NCBI GenBank assembly: GCA_965283955.1 | Contig: CBDIQW010000001.1 | Span: 930,001 to 994,000 of the forward strand | Direction of reading: 5' to 3' | DNA length: 64,000 nt | Source of the DNA: Emticicia sp965283955 | Lineage (GTDB): Bacteria > Bacteroidota > Bacteroidia > Cytophagales > Spirosomataceae | In this document: positions 8,814-18,100 of the stretch, piece after piece | How positions within the stretch are numbered: the first letter of the stretch is position 1 | How the letters are laid out: every line of letters starts with the position of its first letter | The notes under the pieces: model-generated | Databases searched by the model: none | What the model saw: the letters and a program-made list of their open reading frames with translations, nothing else | What the model was told of the DNA's origin: nothing | Translations under genes and position numbers: made by a program

Positions 8814-9784
8814 ATGAAGGTTCTATTTTTTTTCGTTTGTTTAGGTTTAGCTTTTTGTAACGCACAAAACAATAAGAAAATGTTAAACGATAATCCACTA
8901 CTATGTGATATTAATTCAGGAATTTGTGGCGTAGAATCTGATAGCACCTCGACGGTTGCACAGGTAGAAGCAAAATCTAAATCCATCAAAATTATATACT
9001 TTACTGACCCAATTTGCTCTTCATGTTGGGGTATCGAGCCTCAATTACGGAGGTTAAAGCTTGAGTATGGAAAAGAGGTAGAAATAGAATATCACATGGG
9101 TGGTCTGCTCAAAGATTGGTCGTATAATAGTGGAGGTATCAGTAAACCAAGCGATGTAGCTCATCATTGGGACGAGGTTAGCAGACATTATGAAATGCCA
9201 ATTGATGGTGATGTTTGGTTGGAAGACCCTCTTGCATCATCTTATCCACCGTCGATTGCATTTAAAGCAGCCGAAATTCAGGATAAACAAAAAGCGATTT
9301 TGTTTTTGAGAAGAATCCGAGAAATGGTTTTTCTTGAGAAAAAGAATATCACAAAGTGGCAATATTTAGAAGAAGCTGCCAAAGAAATTGGGCTTGATGC
9401 AGAGCAATTAAAGCAAGATTTTGACGGACAGGCTAAGGAATTATTTAGAAAAGATTTGGTTCTGGCCAAGAAATGGGAGTACGAGGCTTTCCGAGCCTAT
9501 TTTTTTCAGATGCTTCGAAAAATACATTATTTCTTTATGGTACTCGACCTTACACCGAATTTGAAGCAAAACTTAGCACACTCATACCGAGTATTCAGCC
9601 CCAATTTTTCAAAAATGATTGGAAATCAGTATTTCAAAAATATAATACCTTGACTCTCAAAGAGTTTGCAGTCTTAACAAGTCAAACACTAAAAAATGCA
9701 GAAGTCAATCTGCAAGAGTTGACCAAAGAGAATTTTCTTGAAGTATTTAGCACTAAAAATGGCTCAATTTGGAAGCTAAAATAA
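8814..9784 (+). CDS. DsbA-family (FrnE-like) thiol oxidoreductase, frameshifted
   Basis: Thioredoxin-fold protein with an export signal (MKVLFFFVCLGLAFCNAQ). The FrnE-like active site is DPICSSCWGIEP near residue 67, with a CxxC pair and conserved WG; the cis-proline loop appears as GVRGFPSLFF in the other frame. The frame changes near 9471: one added base in AAGAAATGGG turns AKKWEYEAF into AKEMGVRGFP, so the gene is one unit of about 322 residues. Probably periplasmic. A strong inverted repeat (9816-9824 with 9840-9848) follows as terminator. The divergent HxlR gene may control it. Confidence 0.75.
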
Positions 9785-9815
9785 AGTTTTTTACTATCCT
9801 ATCCTCATAACTCTT

Positions 9816-9856
9816 AGTCGGGAATTGATATACAAACTTTTCCCGACTTTAATTTT
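9816..9856 (+). terminator. Intrinsic terminator after the DsbA-like gene
   Basis: AGTCGGGAA (9816-9824) pairs with TTCCCGACT (9840-9848), followed by a T-rich run. It lies between convergent genes. Confidence 0.75.
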
Positions 9857-9888
9857 ATTTGAATTGAATAATCAGTTTTTAAGCTTCA

Positions 9889-10791
9889 TCAAAAATACAT
9901 TTTTTCGGCCAAACGAAAGGTATTGCAATGAGCCTCAACAATATCGGCAATACGAGGCGAATACCCTCCACCCATCGAAACTACTACTGGAATTTCATGT
10001 TTGATTGCTTGTTCAAAAACAAATTCATCACGTCGGCGGCAGCCTTCCATCGAAACTTTTAGTTTGCCCAGTTTATCGGATGCCAAAATATCTACACCCG
10101 AAATATAGAATATAAACTGTGGTTTTTCTTCTTCGATTAGCCGAGGTAAAGTTTCAAAAAGTAAACTCAAATATTGCTCATCTTCGCAGTAAGTTGGCAG
10201 CTCAATATCTAAATCCGATATTTCTTTTTTCAGTGGATAATTCTCTTTTCCGTGCATTGAAAATGTAAAAACTCGTGGTTCATTCTGAAAAATCACGGCA
10301 GTTCCGTTGCCTTGATGCACATCTAAATCAACGACCAAAATCTTACTAACTATCTTATTTTCAAGCAAATAATTGGCCGCTACTGCCACATCATTGAGTA
10401 AACAAAAACCTTCTCCTTTATCAGCGTAGGCGTGATGTGTTCCGCCCGCAATATTCATCGAAATGCCATATTCTAAAGCAAAATGACAACAATCAATTGT
10501 TCCTTGTGTAATGATAAGTTCACGCCTTACAAGCATTTCGGAAACTGGAAAACCTATTCGACGTTCCATTTTTGGGTCGATGCTAAGATTCAGTAGATCT
10601 TTGAAATACTGTTCATCATGCACGCCAATTATCCAACGTTTCTCAACTTCTGCTGGCGAAAAGAAACTTTCTTGCGTGCAAGTTCCTTCATAAATGAGTT
10701 GCTCAGGAATAAGCTCATATTTCAGCATCGGAAATCGGTGTCCTTCGGGAAGTGGATGGCGGTAAATTGGATTATAGGCAATTTTAAGCAT
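9889..10791 (-). CDS. Histone deacetylase-family (acetylpolyamine/acetoin-type) amidohydrolase
   Basis: Zinc-dependent deacetylase superfamily member of 300 residues, normal length for the bacterial family. Visible signatures are GGTHHAYADKGEGFCLLND near residue 120 (tandem histidines of the charge relay), VVDLDVHQGNGTA near 155 (zinc ligands Asp and His), SGVDILASDKLG near 235, and the GGGYSP loop near 280. In bacteria such proteins act on acetylpolyamines, acetoin pathway targets or acetyl-lysine; the substrate here is not evident from neighbours, which are unrelated. Confidence 0.85.
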   Translation of the reverse strand: MLKIAYNPIYRHPLPEGHRFPMLKYELIPEQLIYEGTCTQESFFSPAEVEKRWIIGVHDEQYFKDLLNLSIDPKMERRIGFPVSEMLVRRELIITQGTIDCCHFALEYGISMNIAGGTHHAYADKGEGFCLLNDVAVAANYLLENKIVSKILVVDLDVHQGNGTAVIFQNEPRVFTFSMHGKENYPLKKEISDLDIELPTYCEDEQYLSLLFETLPRLIEEEKPQFIFYISGVDILASDKLGKLKVSMEGCRRRDEFVFEQAIKHEIPVVVSMGGGYSPRIADIVEAHCNTFRLAEKMYF

Positions 10792-10919
10792 GAAGTTTTG
10801 AGAAGATTATTCTAAATAAACGCAACCTTTAAAAACAACTCTTCGTATAGCCTTTAGGTTTTAGGTTTCATACAAACCGTGTTACTAATCAATTATTTAA
10901 ACCGTTAAACCCTCTTTTT

Positions 10920-11261
10920 ATGAAAAAATTATCTCTTTTTGCTGTATCGGTAATGATTACTACTTCTATTATTAGCTGTAAAAAAGAAGAAGAAGTTGTA
11001 ATTCCAAAGCTGACCTACACCAAAGACATCAAATCAATTTTTGTAACACGCTGCACCCTTGCCACTTAGCAGGTGGGGCGAATCCGAACAAATGGGACGA
11101 TTATGCTACTGCAAAAACAAAAGTTGCTACGATTCTTGACCGCATTCAGCGTACGCCAGGAACAACAGGCTTTATGCCACGCAATGTACACTGCTCAAAT
11201 TCCAGCCGAAGAGATTGCTAAAATTAAGCAATGGATGACCGATGGCTTACTTGAAAACTAA
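10920..11261 (+). CDS. Small c-type cytochrome lipoprotein, frameshifted
   Basis: Begins with a lipoprotein signal ending in the lipobox SIISC (MKKLSLFAVSVMITTSIISC), so it should be membrane-anchored. Reading across a missing C in the run at 11055-11058 yields a heme-binding CTPCH followed by LAGGANPNKWDDYATAK, and a further slip near 11190 joins GFMPRN to IPAEEIAKIKQWMTDGLLEN. The pattern (CxxCH, then a late Met, then an I-x-x-W end) is that of small monoheme cytochromes in Bacteroidota. As it stands the frame stops after CTLAT, so the sequence is either erroneous or a pseudogene. A terminator follows at 11272-11301. Confidence 0.65.
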
Positions 11262-11271
11262 AAGTTTTTTG

Positions 11272-11301
11272 AAAAGAGATAGATTAGTTTCTATCTCTTT
11301 T
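11272..11301 (+). terminator. Intrinsic terminator
   Basis: AAAAGAGATAG (11272-11282) pairs with CTATCTCTTTT (11291-11301), continuing into a T-run. It serves the cytochrome gene and, in reverse, the convergent DoxX gene. Confidence 0.85.
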
Positions 11302-11303
11302 TT

Positions 11304-11714
11304 TTACTTAAAAATCTTCGCATCAATTGAATATTTCCCAGCACCAGTCAGAAAAATACTGAGGTAAGCAAATAAATACAAAAGTGCGTGTTCTTTATCG
11401 CCAAGTGGGTCAGCACCGTGAATAGAAAAGCTAACGATTGCCATACAACCAATCAGAATTATGAGTGCGGGGCGAGTAAATAAGCCTAAAACGAGTAAAA
11501 TTGAGCAGAAAAATTCGGCAAAAACTGTTAGTCCGTGTGAAACTATCGGTGAAACGTGCAATGGGTCAGGAAAATCGTGGTTTCCTGCTAAAAATTCTTG
11601 CATTTTATCATATCCGTGTGGAATCATCAAAAATCCGAAACTGAGTCGTAAAACTAAAACTGCCAAACTTACTTGGTTTGGCAGAGATGCTGGCTTTAAA
11701 TATTTTTTTATCAT
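11304..11714 (-). CDS. DoxX family membrane protein
   Basis: Membrane protein of 136 residues with four predicted helices. The motifs RLSFGFLMIPHGYDKM near residue 24, FAEFFCSILLVLGLFTR near 66, and GADPLGDKEHALLYL near 100 are typical of DoxX/DoxD-like proteins. The biochemical role is not established for this branch; DoxX relatives are linked with thiosulfate-quinone oxidoreduction or redox stress. A 9-bp palindrome (11731-11749) lies upstream of its start. Confidence 0.8.
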   Translation of the reverse strand: MIKKYLKPASLPNQVSLAVLVLRLSFGFLMIPHGYDKMQEFLAGNHDFPDPLHVSPIVSHGLTVFAEFFCSILLVLGLFTRPALIILIGCMAIVSFSIHGADPLGDKEHALLYLFAYLSIFLTGAGKYSIDAKIFK

Positions 11715-11730
11715 TGTTTATTAATTATGG

Positions 11731-11749
11731 AACAAGTTTAAAACTTGTT
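11731..11749. repeat. ACAAGTTT palindrome
   Basis: AACAAGTTTAAAACTTGTT, a 9-bp perfect dyad between DoxX and the DUF4834 gene. It is the core of the repeat seen at 7560-7620 and 32208-32226. Confidence 0.5.
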
Positions 11750-11983
11750 TTACTTAACTTCCTCGTAATCAACGTATTGACCACCTTCAAAACCTTTATT
11801 TTTTGAACTTGTTGGTGTTGTTTTTACTTTAATTTCACCTTCTTTGCCACGCTCTTTTTCCATAAAATCGTTGTAGCGTTTTTGTTGTTTGGCGATTTGA
11901 TTTCCAACCAAAATCTCGAATATAAACCTACGAATGGCAGGAACGAAAGCAATTGCTAAAAGAATTAATATGATATATTTCAT
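11750..11983 (-). CDS. DUF4834-like small membrane protein
   Basis: A 77-residue protein with one N-terminal hydrophobic helix (IILILLAIAFVPAIRRFIFE) and a polar tail ending GFEGGQYVDYEEVK. This profile matches the DUF4834 family of Bacteroidota, whose function is unknown. Same strand as DoxX, 35 bp apart, so possibly co-transcribed. Called from overall architecture. Confidence 0.6.
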   Translation of the reverse strand: MKYIILILLAIAFVPAIRRFIFEILVGNQIAKQQKRYNDFMEKERGKEGEIKVKTTPTSSKNKGFEGGQYVDYEEVK

Positions 11984-12087
11984 CGAATCTGAATTTTATA
12001 AAACAAAGTTACACTAAGATTAGAAAAATTTGCAAGATTTTTTCTATTGTTGTATCATGCCGTTGTTGGTATTCTCACCTTCAACAT

Positions 12088-13357
12088 TTATTCCATTAAC
12101 TTCAAGAGTAAATCTAAAGTTTCAGGACTGCTCGGACGTGGTGCATCTGGACGCACAATTGTACCGCTCTTATCAATAATCATATAACGAGGAATACTAT
12201 TGATTTTGTATTTCTGGCATACGCCCGAAGCCCAACCACCTTCCGAAAGTCCGTGGTCGCCGTTGTGGAGTTTTAGGTTATCAATCGCACCTTTCCAATT
12301 GTTGGGGTCTTCATCAATCGAAACGTACAAGAAAACAATATTTTTCTTTTGTTTTTCGGTGAAACCATCATGCATTTTCTTAGAAAACGGAAACTCAGCA
12401 CGGCAAGGCCCGCACCAACTCGCCCAAAAATCAACGTAAACTACTTTACCTTTGTATTTCGCAAAATTAAATTGTTTACCATCAATACCCACCAAAACTG
12501 GGTAATCGCTCGTACCAAGTGGGAGTTTATCTTTGCTATCATCTTTCTTTTTCGCAACTTCTTCTTTTTTACTGAGGGTTTCTTTGCAATGATTCAAAAG
12601 CATATTTCGGTAGTCATTGGCGGCAACTTGACTAATCCAAAATTTGGCCGATGAAGCCGTAAGTTTTCCGCAATTATCATAGAGTAATTTTGTAAGTGTG
12701 TAGTCCAAAACTTGCCCTTTGAGGTATTTTTTGAGCGAAATTGCCTTTGTCGGAAATGGCTTTTACTTGGTCGGCGTATTTGACAAATTTCTGTTCTTGA
12801 GAATTAAAGTAAGTTACAAAAAAAGGCAAGAAATTGCGGTAACTTTCTACCATCATTAGTTTTTCATCATTCACTTTTGCGGGGTCGAGTTCTTCTGTCA
12901 TTACGGCTGGCAACGACACCACACGAGTGAGCTTTGTATCAATATTACTGCGAACGATTGAGTATGCCAGCAATAAATGCCAGTAATTCCATTTGATATT
13001 AGCTTCAACCAACGACTGAAATTCTGGATTGAGTTTGGCAAGATTTGGGTAGTTTTTCAGGAAATTCAGCTGACTTTTTCGGTCGTCATACAATTTCATT
13101 TCCCAATCATCAACATTGGCCGAAATCAAATGAACATAACGAATATCTTTATCGAATGTATTGGGGTATTTCTTATGAAAATCTACCAAAAATGCTTGAG
13201 CATCAGTATTTTCGATTAAATCATTGGCTTTTTTTAGGATATTGCCATCGCCATATTCTACAAAAATATCGACACTATCTGGAATTGTAAAACCTACGGT
13301 CTTTTGTGCAAACGAAATGACTGGAAACAGCAGCAAAAAAATAAAATTCTTCAACAT
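12088..13357 (-). CDS. TlpA-like thiol-disulfide oxidoreductase, frameshifted
   Basis: Exported protein (signal MLKNFIFLLLFPVISFAQ) with an alpha-helical N-terminal domain of about 280 residues and a C-terminal thioredoxin domain with the active site WASWCGPCRAEFP near residue 320 and the cis-proline region NSIPRYMIIDKSG. The frame slips at the A-run near 12737: removing one A joins GNFAQK to YLKGQVLDYTL. The whole gene is about 422 residues. Such TlpA-like proteins sit in the periplasm and reduce disulfides, for example in cytochrome maturation. The gene upstream on this strand is separated by the inverted repeat at 13428-13514. Confidence 0.78.
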
Positions 13358-13427
13358 AGTTTTGTTTGTTAATAATTGCTTACAAAACTAACGAAAATCT
13401 ATGCCAAAGAAGTCTATAGAAGTAAAA

Positions 13428-13514
13428 TTTTACCACTAAGGCACGGAGGACACTAAGTTTCACAGAGATATTTCAAGGTGAAACTTAGTGTTTCTTAATG
13501 CCTTAGTGGTAAAA
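13428..13514. repeat. Inverted word repeat (TTTTACCACTAAGGCAC...)
   Basis: The left arm (13428-13463, starting TTTTACCACTAAGGCA) and the right arm (ending TGCCTTAGTGGTAAAA at 13514) are about 36 nt each. They are identical except for a central block of six or seven bases, and share ACACTAAGTTTCAC. The gap is short, so transcripts form a very long hairpin. It lies between the TlpA gene start and the rubredoxin gene end. The words resemble the CACGGAGGACAC-type repeats common in other phyla. Confidence 0.75.
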
Positions 13515-13565
13515 TTAAAGCTACCGATATTAAATCCCTAACGGGATAAGTAACAAATACAACAA

Positions 13566-15062
13566 TTATGCTATCACATTTTCAATTTCTACTACCTTAA
13601 AATCCTTTTTATCAGCCTCGCAAGTTGGGCAAGTATAGATATCAGGAAGTTTTGAAAAAGGCACACCCGCAGGAATATTATTCAGTAAATCTCCAAAATC
13701 TGGGTCATAAATTGTGAAGCAATGTTTGCATTGATGCACTTTTTTAGTACTTGGTTTGACGAGTTCTTCTTCTTTGTGGTCATCTCGCAAACCTGCTGCT
13801 TTGATGGCATTTTCAGCAATCATTTTATTATATTTCAAGACATTTCGACGTAATTGCTCGGCTAAATTGACTCTCAAAACAGCTTTTTCAAAGAACTTTT
13901 TTGTACGACCATTTGGGTTGAAATCTTCGGTGTAAGAAATATCATACACAAAATGGAGAGGAATCAAATTAAAGAGTCTAAAACGTCGGCGTTGAACCAT
14001 GATTGAGGCATAAACTTCAGTACGTGGACGAGTTTTTATACCAAAACAAAGCCCAAATGTACGTAAATCTTGATGGTCGAAGGCTTCTACCAAACTTAAT
14101 TTAAGCTTCAAGGCTTCATCTGAATCGTCTTCTACTTGCCAGTTCAGTTCATTGGCGGCATGACGAACATTAATGTTGAATTCTGACAAAATATTACTCC
14201 ATTTACCCCTACTTTTTTCATCAATACCTTTGATAATCAATGATTTGAATGGTGTTAGGCAAATTTCGCCAATTTTAGTTTCTTGACAAAGTTCGCAGAG
14301 TTTTACCAAGAATTTTACCTTGAAATATTCATTTCGGCGATAAATTCCGAGCCAAGTTTTTTTACCATAGCGATTGAAACCTTCGTAATAGGGCAGTGTA
14401 AATTTGGCAGGTTCGAGTTCAGCTTCTTTATTGAGTGAAATAAAAGTTGGTAAGCCAACGAAAAGTTGTTCGATGCTGTTTGGAGTTTCCCTCACCCCCT
14501 CCTCTCCCAAGGGAGAGGAGCTATAAGAAAACGAAATTTTCTCTTCCAAAAACTTACACAGTTTGGGGATTTCGTTCGAGAAAATGAGTTTATCAAAACT
14601 AAAAACTCTGTTGGTTTTGGGTAAACGTATATACAAATACCAGAAATTTGGATTTGCGGAGGCTATAAAATTGAGATGTCCCGAAAAATAAGGTGTAAAA
14701 CTCTGTTGATTGTCCGAAAGATTGATTTTCAATTTGGCATCATAATCAAATAAATCAAGAATATCTTTATAAATTCCTTCTGTGAGCCAATTTCCTTTTT
14801 GGAAAACTTCTTCGGCTACATAAGAGCTGATGATATTTGGAAATTCGTTTACATCCGACTGAAAATCAATCTTTTGTGCCAACATTTTTTGCTCAAAAGT
14901 TCGGGCAAATGGGTGCGGCAAATGCAAAATCATTTGCTGGCGTAGCCCAAAACGCACCTCATCAACCTGTGAATCTTGGGCTGCATTTAATATATATTTC
15001 AACTCCCCAGGCGAAGCAATTCCGCCCTTGAAGTTTATTCTGACTGTGTAAAAATCTTTCAT
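13566..15062 (-). CDS. Rubredoxin-tailed protein of the nitrite/sulfite reductase half-domain type
   Basis: A 498-residue protein. The N-terminal half opens like the ferredoxin-like half domain of siroheme reductases (DFYTVRINFKGGIASPGEL). The C-terminus is a rubredoxin: CKHC at about 445-448 and CPTC at about 478-481, with IYDPDFGD between. I see no C-x5-C plus C-x3-C pair, so the siroheme/4Fe-4S centre of a true reductase seems absent. It probably serves as an electron carrier or docking protein for nitrate or nitrite reduction, judged from its place 45 bp downstream of the nitrate reductase. Residues near 181-190 (SSSPLGEEGVRE) come from an in-frame palindromic repeat. Function is inferred. 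Confidence 0.65.
   Translation of the reverse strand: MKDFYTVRINFKGGIASPGELKYILNAAQDSQVDEVRFGLRQQMILHLPHPFARTFEQKMLAQKIDFQSDVNEFPNIISSYVAEEVFQKGNWLTEGIYKDILDLFDYDAKLKINLSDNQQSFTPYFSGHLNFIASANPNFWYLYIRLPKTNRVFSFDKLIFSNEIPKLCKFLEEKISFSYSSSPLGEEGVRETPNSIEQLFVGLPTFISLNKEAELEPAKFTLPYYEGFNRYGKKTWLGIYRRNEYFKVKFLVKLCELCQETKIGEICLTPFKSLIIKGIDEKSRGKWSNILSEFNINVRHAANELNWQVEDDSDEALKLKLSLVEAFDHQDLRTFGLCFGIKTRPRTEVYASIMVQRRRFRLFNLIPLHFVYDISYTEDFNPNGRTKKFFEKAVLRVNLAEQLRRNVLKYNKMIAENAIKAAGLRDDHKEEELVKPSTKKVHQCKHCFTIYDPDFGDLLNNIPAGVPFSKLPDIYTCPTCEADKKDFKVVEIENVIA
14493..14522. repeat. Palindromic repeat inside the rubredoxin-tailed gene
   Basis: CTCCTCTCCC-AA-GGGAGAGGAG (14499-14520), a perfect 10-bp dyad preceded by CACCCC. 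It is read in frame as SSSPLGEEGVRE on the minus strand and interrupts the protein without breaking it. Related in style to the CCCC/GGGG family listed below. Confidence 0.7.
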
Positions 15063-15107
15063 AATGGCATCCCTAAAAGGGAATTTTGTTTAAAACTTGA
15101 TTCCAAT

Positions 15108-18100
15108 TTACGACACCACCAACGCCTCTTTCGCTACATTTTCCAAAATCATTCTGACTTCGGGGCGGCAGCTTCCGCAGCCAGTGCCTGCTCCTGTTTT
15201 CTGACAAAGTTGAGCAAAATCTGTACATCCGCTTTTGATGGCATTTTCGAGATTTCCTTGTCCAACGTTGTTGCACGAACACACTAATTTACCCAAAACT
15301 GGCTCAGATTTTTGATTTGAACGAAGTAATTGTAAACGTTTTTCGGATAATTCAATGCCATTGGCAATCAAATCTTTAAATTCGAGAAACTCCGATTTAT
15401 CGCCAATTAAAATTGCCCCAACTAATTTATCTTTATGAATGATACATTTTTTGTAATAGTGCTTGGCTTTATCAATAAACGTAACTTCCTCATAATCAGC
15501 ACTTCCCATAGGCACTTCGACCACACCCAACGAACAAAGATTCAATCCGTGCATTTTCAGAAGATTCATCGACAAGCTTCCTTTGTAGAAACTTGATAAA
15601 TCGCCTGCAAAAAACTTGGCTACTACTTCGGCTTGCTGCTCGGCAGCTGCAGTAATGCCCCACATTTGTTTTTTCCACTCGGCAATTTCGCCACAGGCAA
15701 AAATATCAGGGTCGGAAGTTTGCAAATAATCGTTCACAACCACTCCTCGATTGCATTCTAAACCCGATTCTTTGGCCAGTTGGATAGTCGGAGTTGTTCC
15801 TGCAGCTACAATAATGGCATTACAATCTAATTTTTGACCTGATTTTAGGCGAACACCTTCTATTTTTTCTGTGCCATAAAACTGCTCTACTTCATCATTA
15901 TAATAAACTTCAATACCACGAGCCACTATTTCTTCATGCAAAATATCACTTCCGAGTGGGTCGAGTTGGCGGTCCATAAATCGGCCGATACGCTGCACGA
16001 CAGTAACATGTACTTTGATTTCTCGCAATGAAGCAGCCATTTCGAGACCTAAAAGCCCTCCGCCTACGATTACAACGTGCCTTCGGTTGGGTTCGGCTTC
16101 GCTCACCCACCGAAGACTGTCTCCTTGTTGCCCGAGCGAAGCGGCTGGCGTTCCTGTCGAGGACAGCGGCTTGAGAAATGGCAATAAAGTATCAGCATCT
16201 AAACGGCTACGCATATTGAAAATTCCTGCCATTTTTGGAAAGTTTTTTGGCATAAATGCTTGACTTCCCATGCCGAGAAATAGTTTATCGTAGGTGTGTT
16301 CGTTGCCTAAATCATCAACTAAAACCTTATTTTTTCGGTCAATATGATTGATACCGATGCCTTTATGAACTTTAATATTATTTTCTAAAAATTGGTCTTC
16401 ACGAAGTTTCACGAGTTGCTCCCAAGATTGTGTTCCGCTGATATAATCGGGAAGCATTACACGGTTATAAAAAGGATAAATTTCTTTTGAAAAAACCTCT
16501 ATATCATCGGTTTGGTTAAGTTTTCGGTAAGATGAAATAAATCCAAGTCCAGCCGAACCAGCTCCAATAATAATTATTTTCTCTTTTGGTTTTACATTTT
16601 TCACAATTTCAACCGCCGAAAATTTAAAGTCTGGCTCTTTTGAGCGAGCATCTACCAAAACATTGGTTAGGTTATTAGCTCTACCAAAATCATTACCTAA
16701 AACTCGGCCCCAGTGCATTGGTAAAAAACACGTACCTATTTTTACTTCATCGGTTATTTTGGCTTTTACTTTTACACTTCCACGATTACCATTTACTTCT
16801 ACAATCGTACCATCTTCGATACCACGCTTTTCTGCATCTTTTGGGTGAATCTCGACAAAAGGTCTTGGAATATGTTGATTGAGCTTATTCACTCGTGCGG
16901 TTTTGGTCATGGTATGCCATTGGTCACGAATACGACCAGTTAGCATTATCAAAGGAAAATCTTTGCTTAATTTCTCAGAAAGGTTTTCGTCTGGCACAGC
17001 ATGAATCTTTGCTCGCTTGTTGGGAGTGTAAAACTCTCCATTTTCAAAAAGCCTTAGAGTACCAAAGTTTTGTTGAGAGTTTAGAGTGTAAAGTGTAGAG
17101 TTTTCCTTCCCTAACTCTTCACTCTCAACTCTTAACTCTTCACTCTTCAAAGGCCACTGCACAGTCCTTTCTTTCAATAACTCATAACTCACGCCCGTCA
17201 CATCAATATTTGTACCACGAGTGGTTTCAGTGTATTCTTTATAAATTTCACCGAAATTATTATACTTGAATTTATTTCCCCAGCCCATTTTGGCGGCAAA
17301 TCTACAGATAATTTCAGCATCGGGAAGAGCTTCTGCTGGTGCATCAATCACTTTACTTAGGTGCGTAATTCTTCGCTCGGCGTTGGTCATGGTGCCTTCT
17401 TTTTCTGCCCAAGCAGCCGCAGGAAGCACAACATCAGCAAAATTTATGGTATCGGCTTTGTTGGAAACGTCTTGAACTACCACAAATTTGGCTTTTTTTA
17501 GGGCAAATTCTGCCATTCGAGCATCGGGAAGACTCACCATTGGGTTTGTGCAAACAATCCAAATAGCTTTTAGTTTTCCTTCTTCTAAACCTTTAAACAT
17601 TTCGGTAGCGGTCAGACCAATTTTATCTGAAATAGTTGTTCCGCCCCAAAACTCTTCCATTTCAAGACGATGAATTGGGTTCGCAATTTCACGGTGCGAA
17701 GCCAACATATTTGCAAGTCCGCCGACTTCACGGCCACCCATTGCATTGGGTTGTCCAGTTAACGAAAATGGTCCATTGCCTGCTTTTCCAATTTTTCCTG
17801 TAATTAAGCTAAGATTAATGAGCGAGAGGTTTTTATTTACCCCAATCACAGACTGGTTGAGTCCCATTGTCCACATCGAAAGAAAGCCTTTTGCTTTAGC
17901 AATCAATGAGGCCGTTTTGGTGATAAGTTCTGCTTCAACGTCACAAATTTCGGCCGATTCGGCAAGTGAACGTTCAAAAACCCTTGTTTTGTAATCTTCA
18001 AAACCATCTGTGTGATTTTGAATAAAGTCATTATCAAGCCAATTATTTTCAATTAAAACTCTACCAATGGCATGATTTAAAGTAACATCTGTACCTGGAT

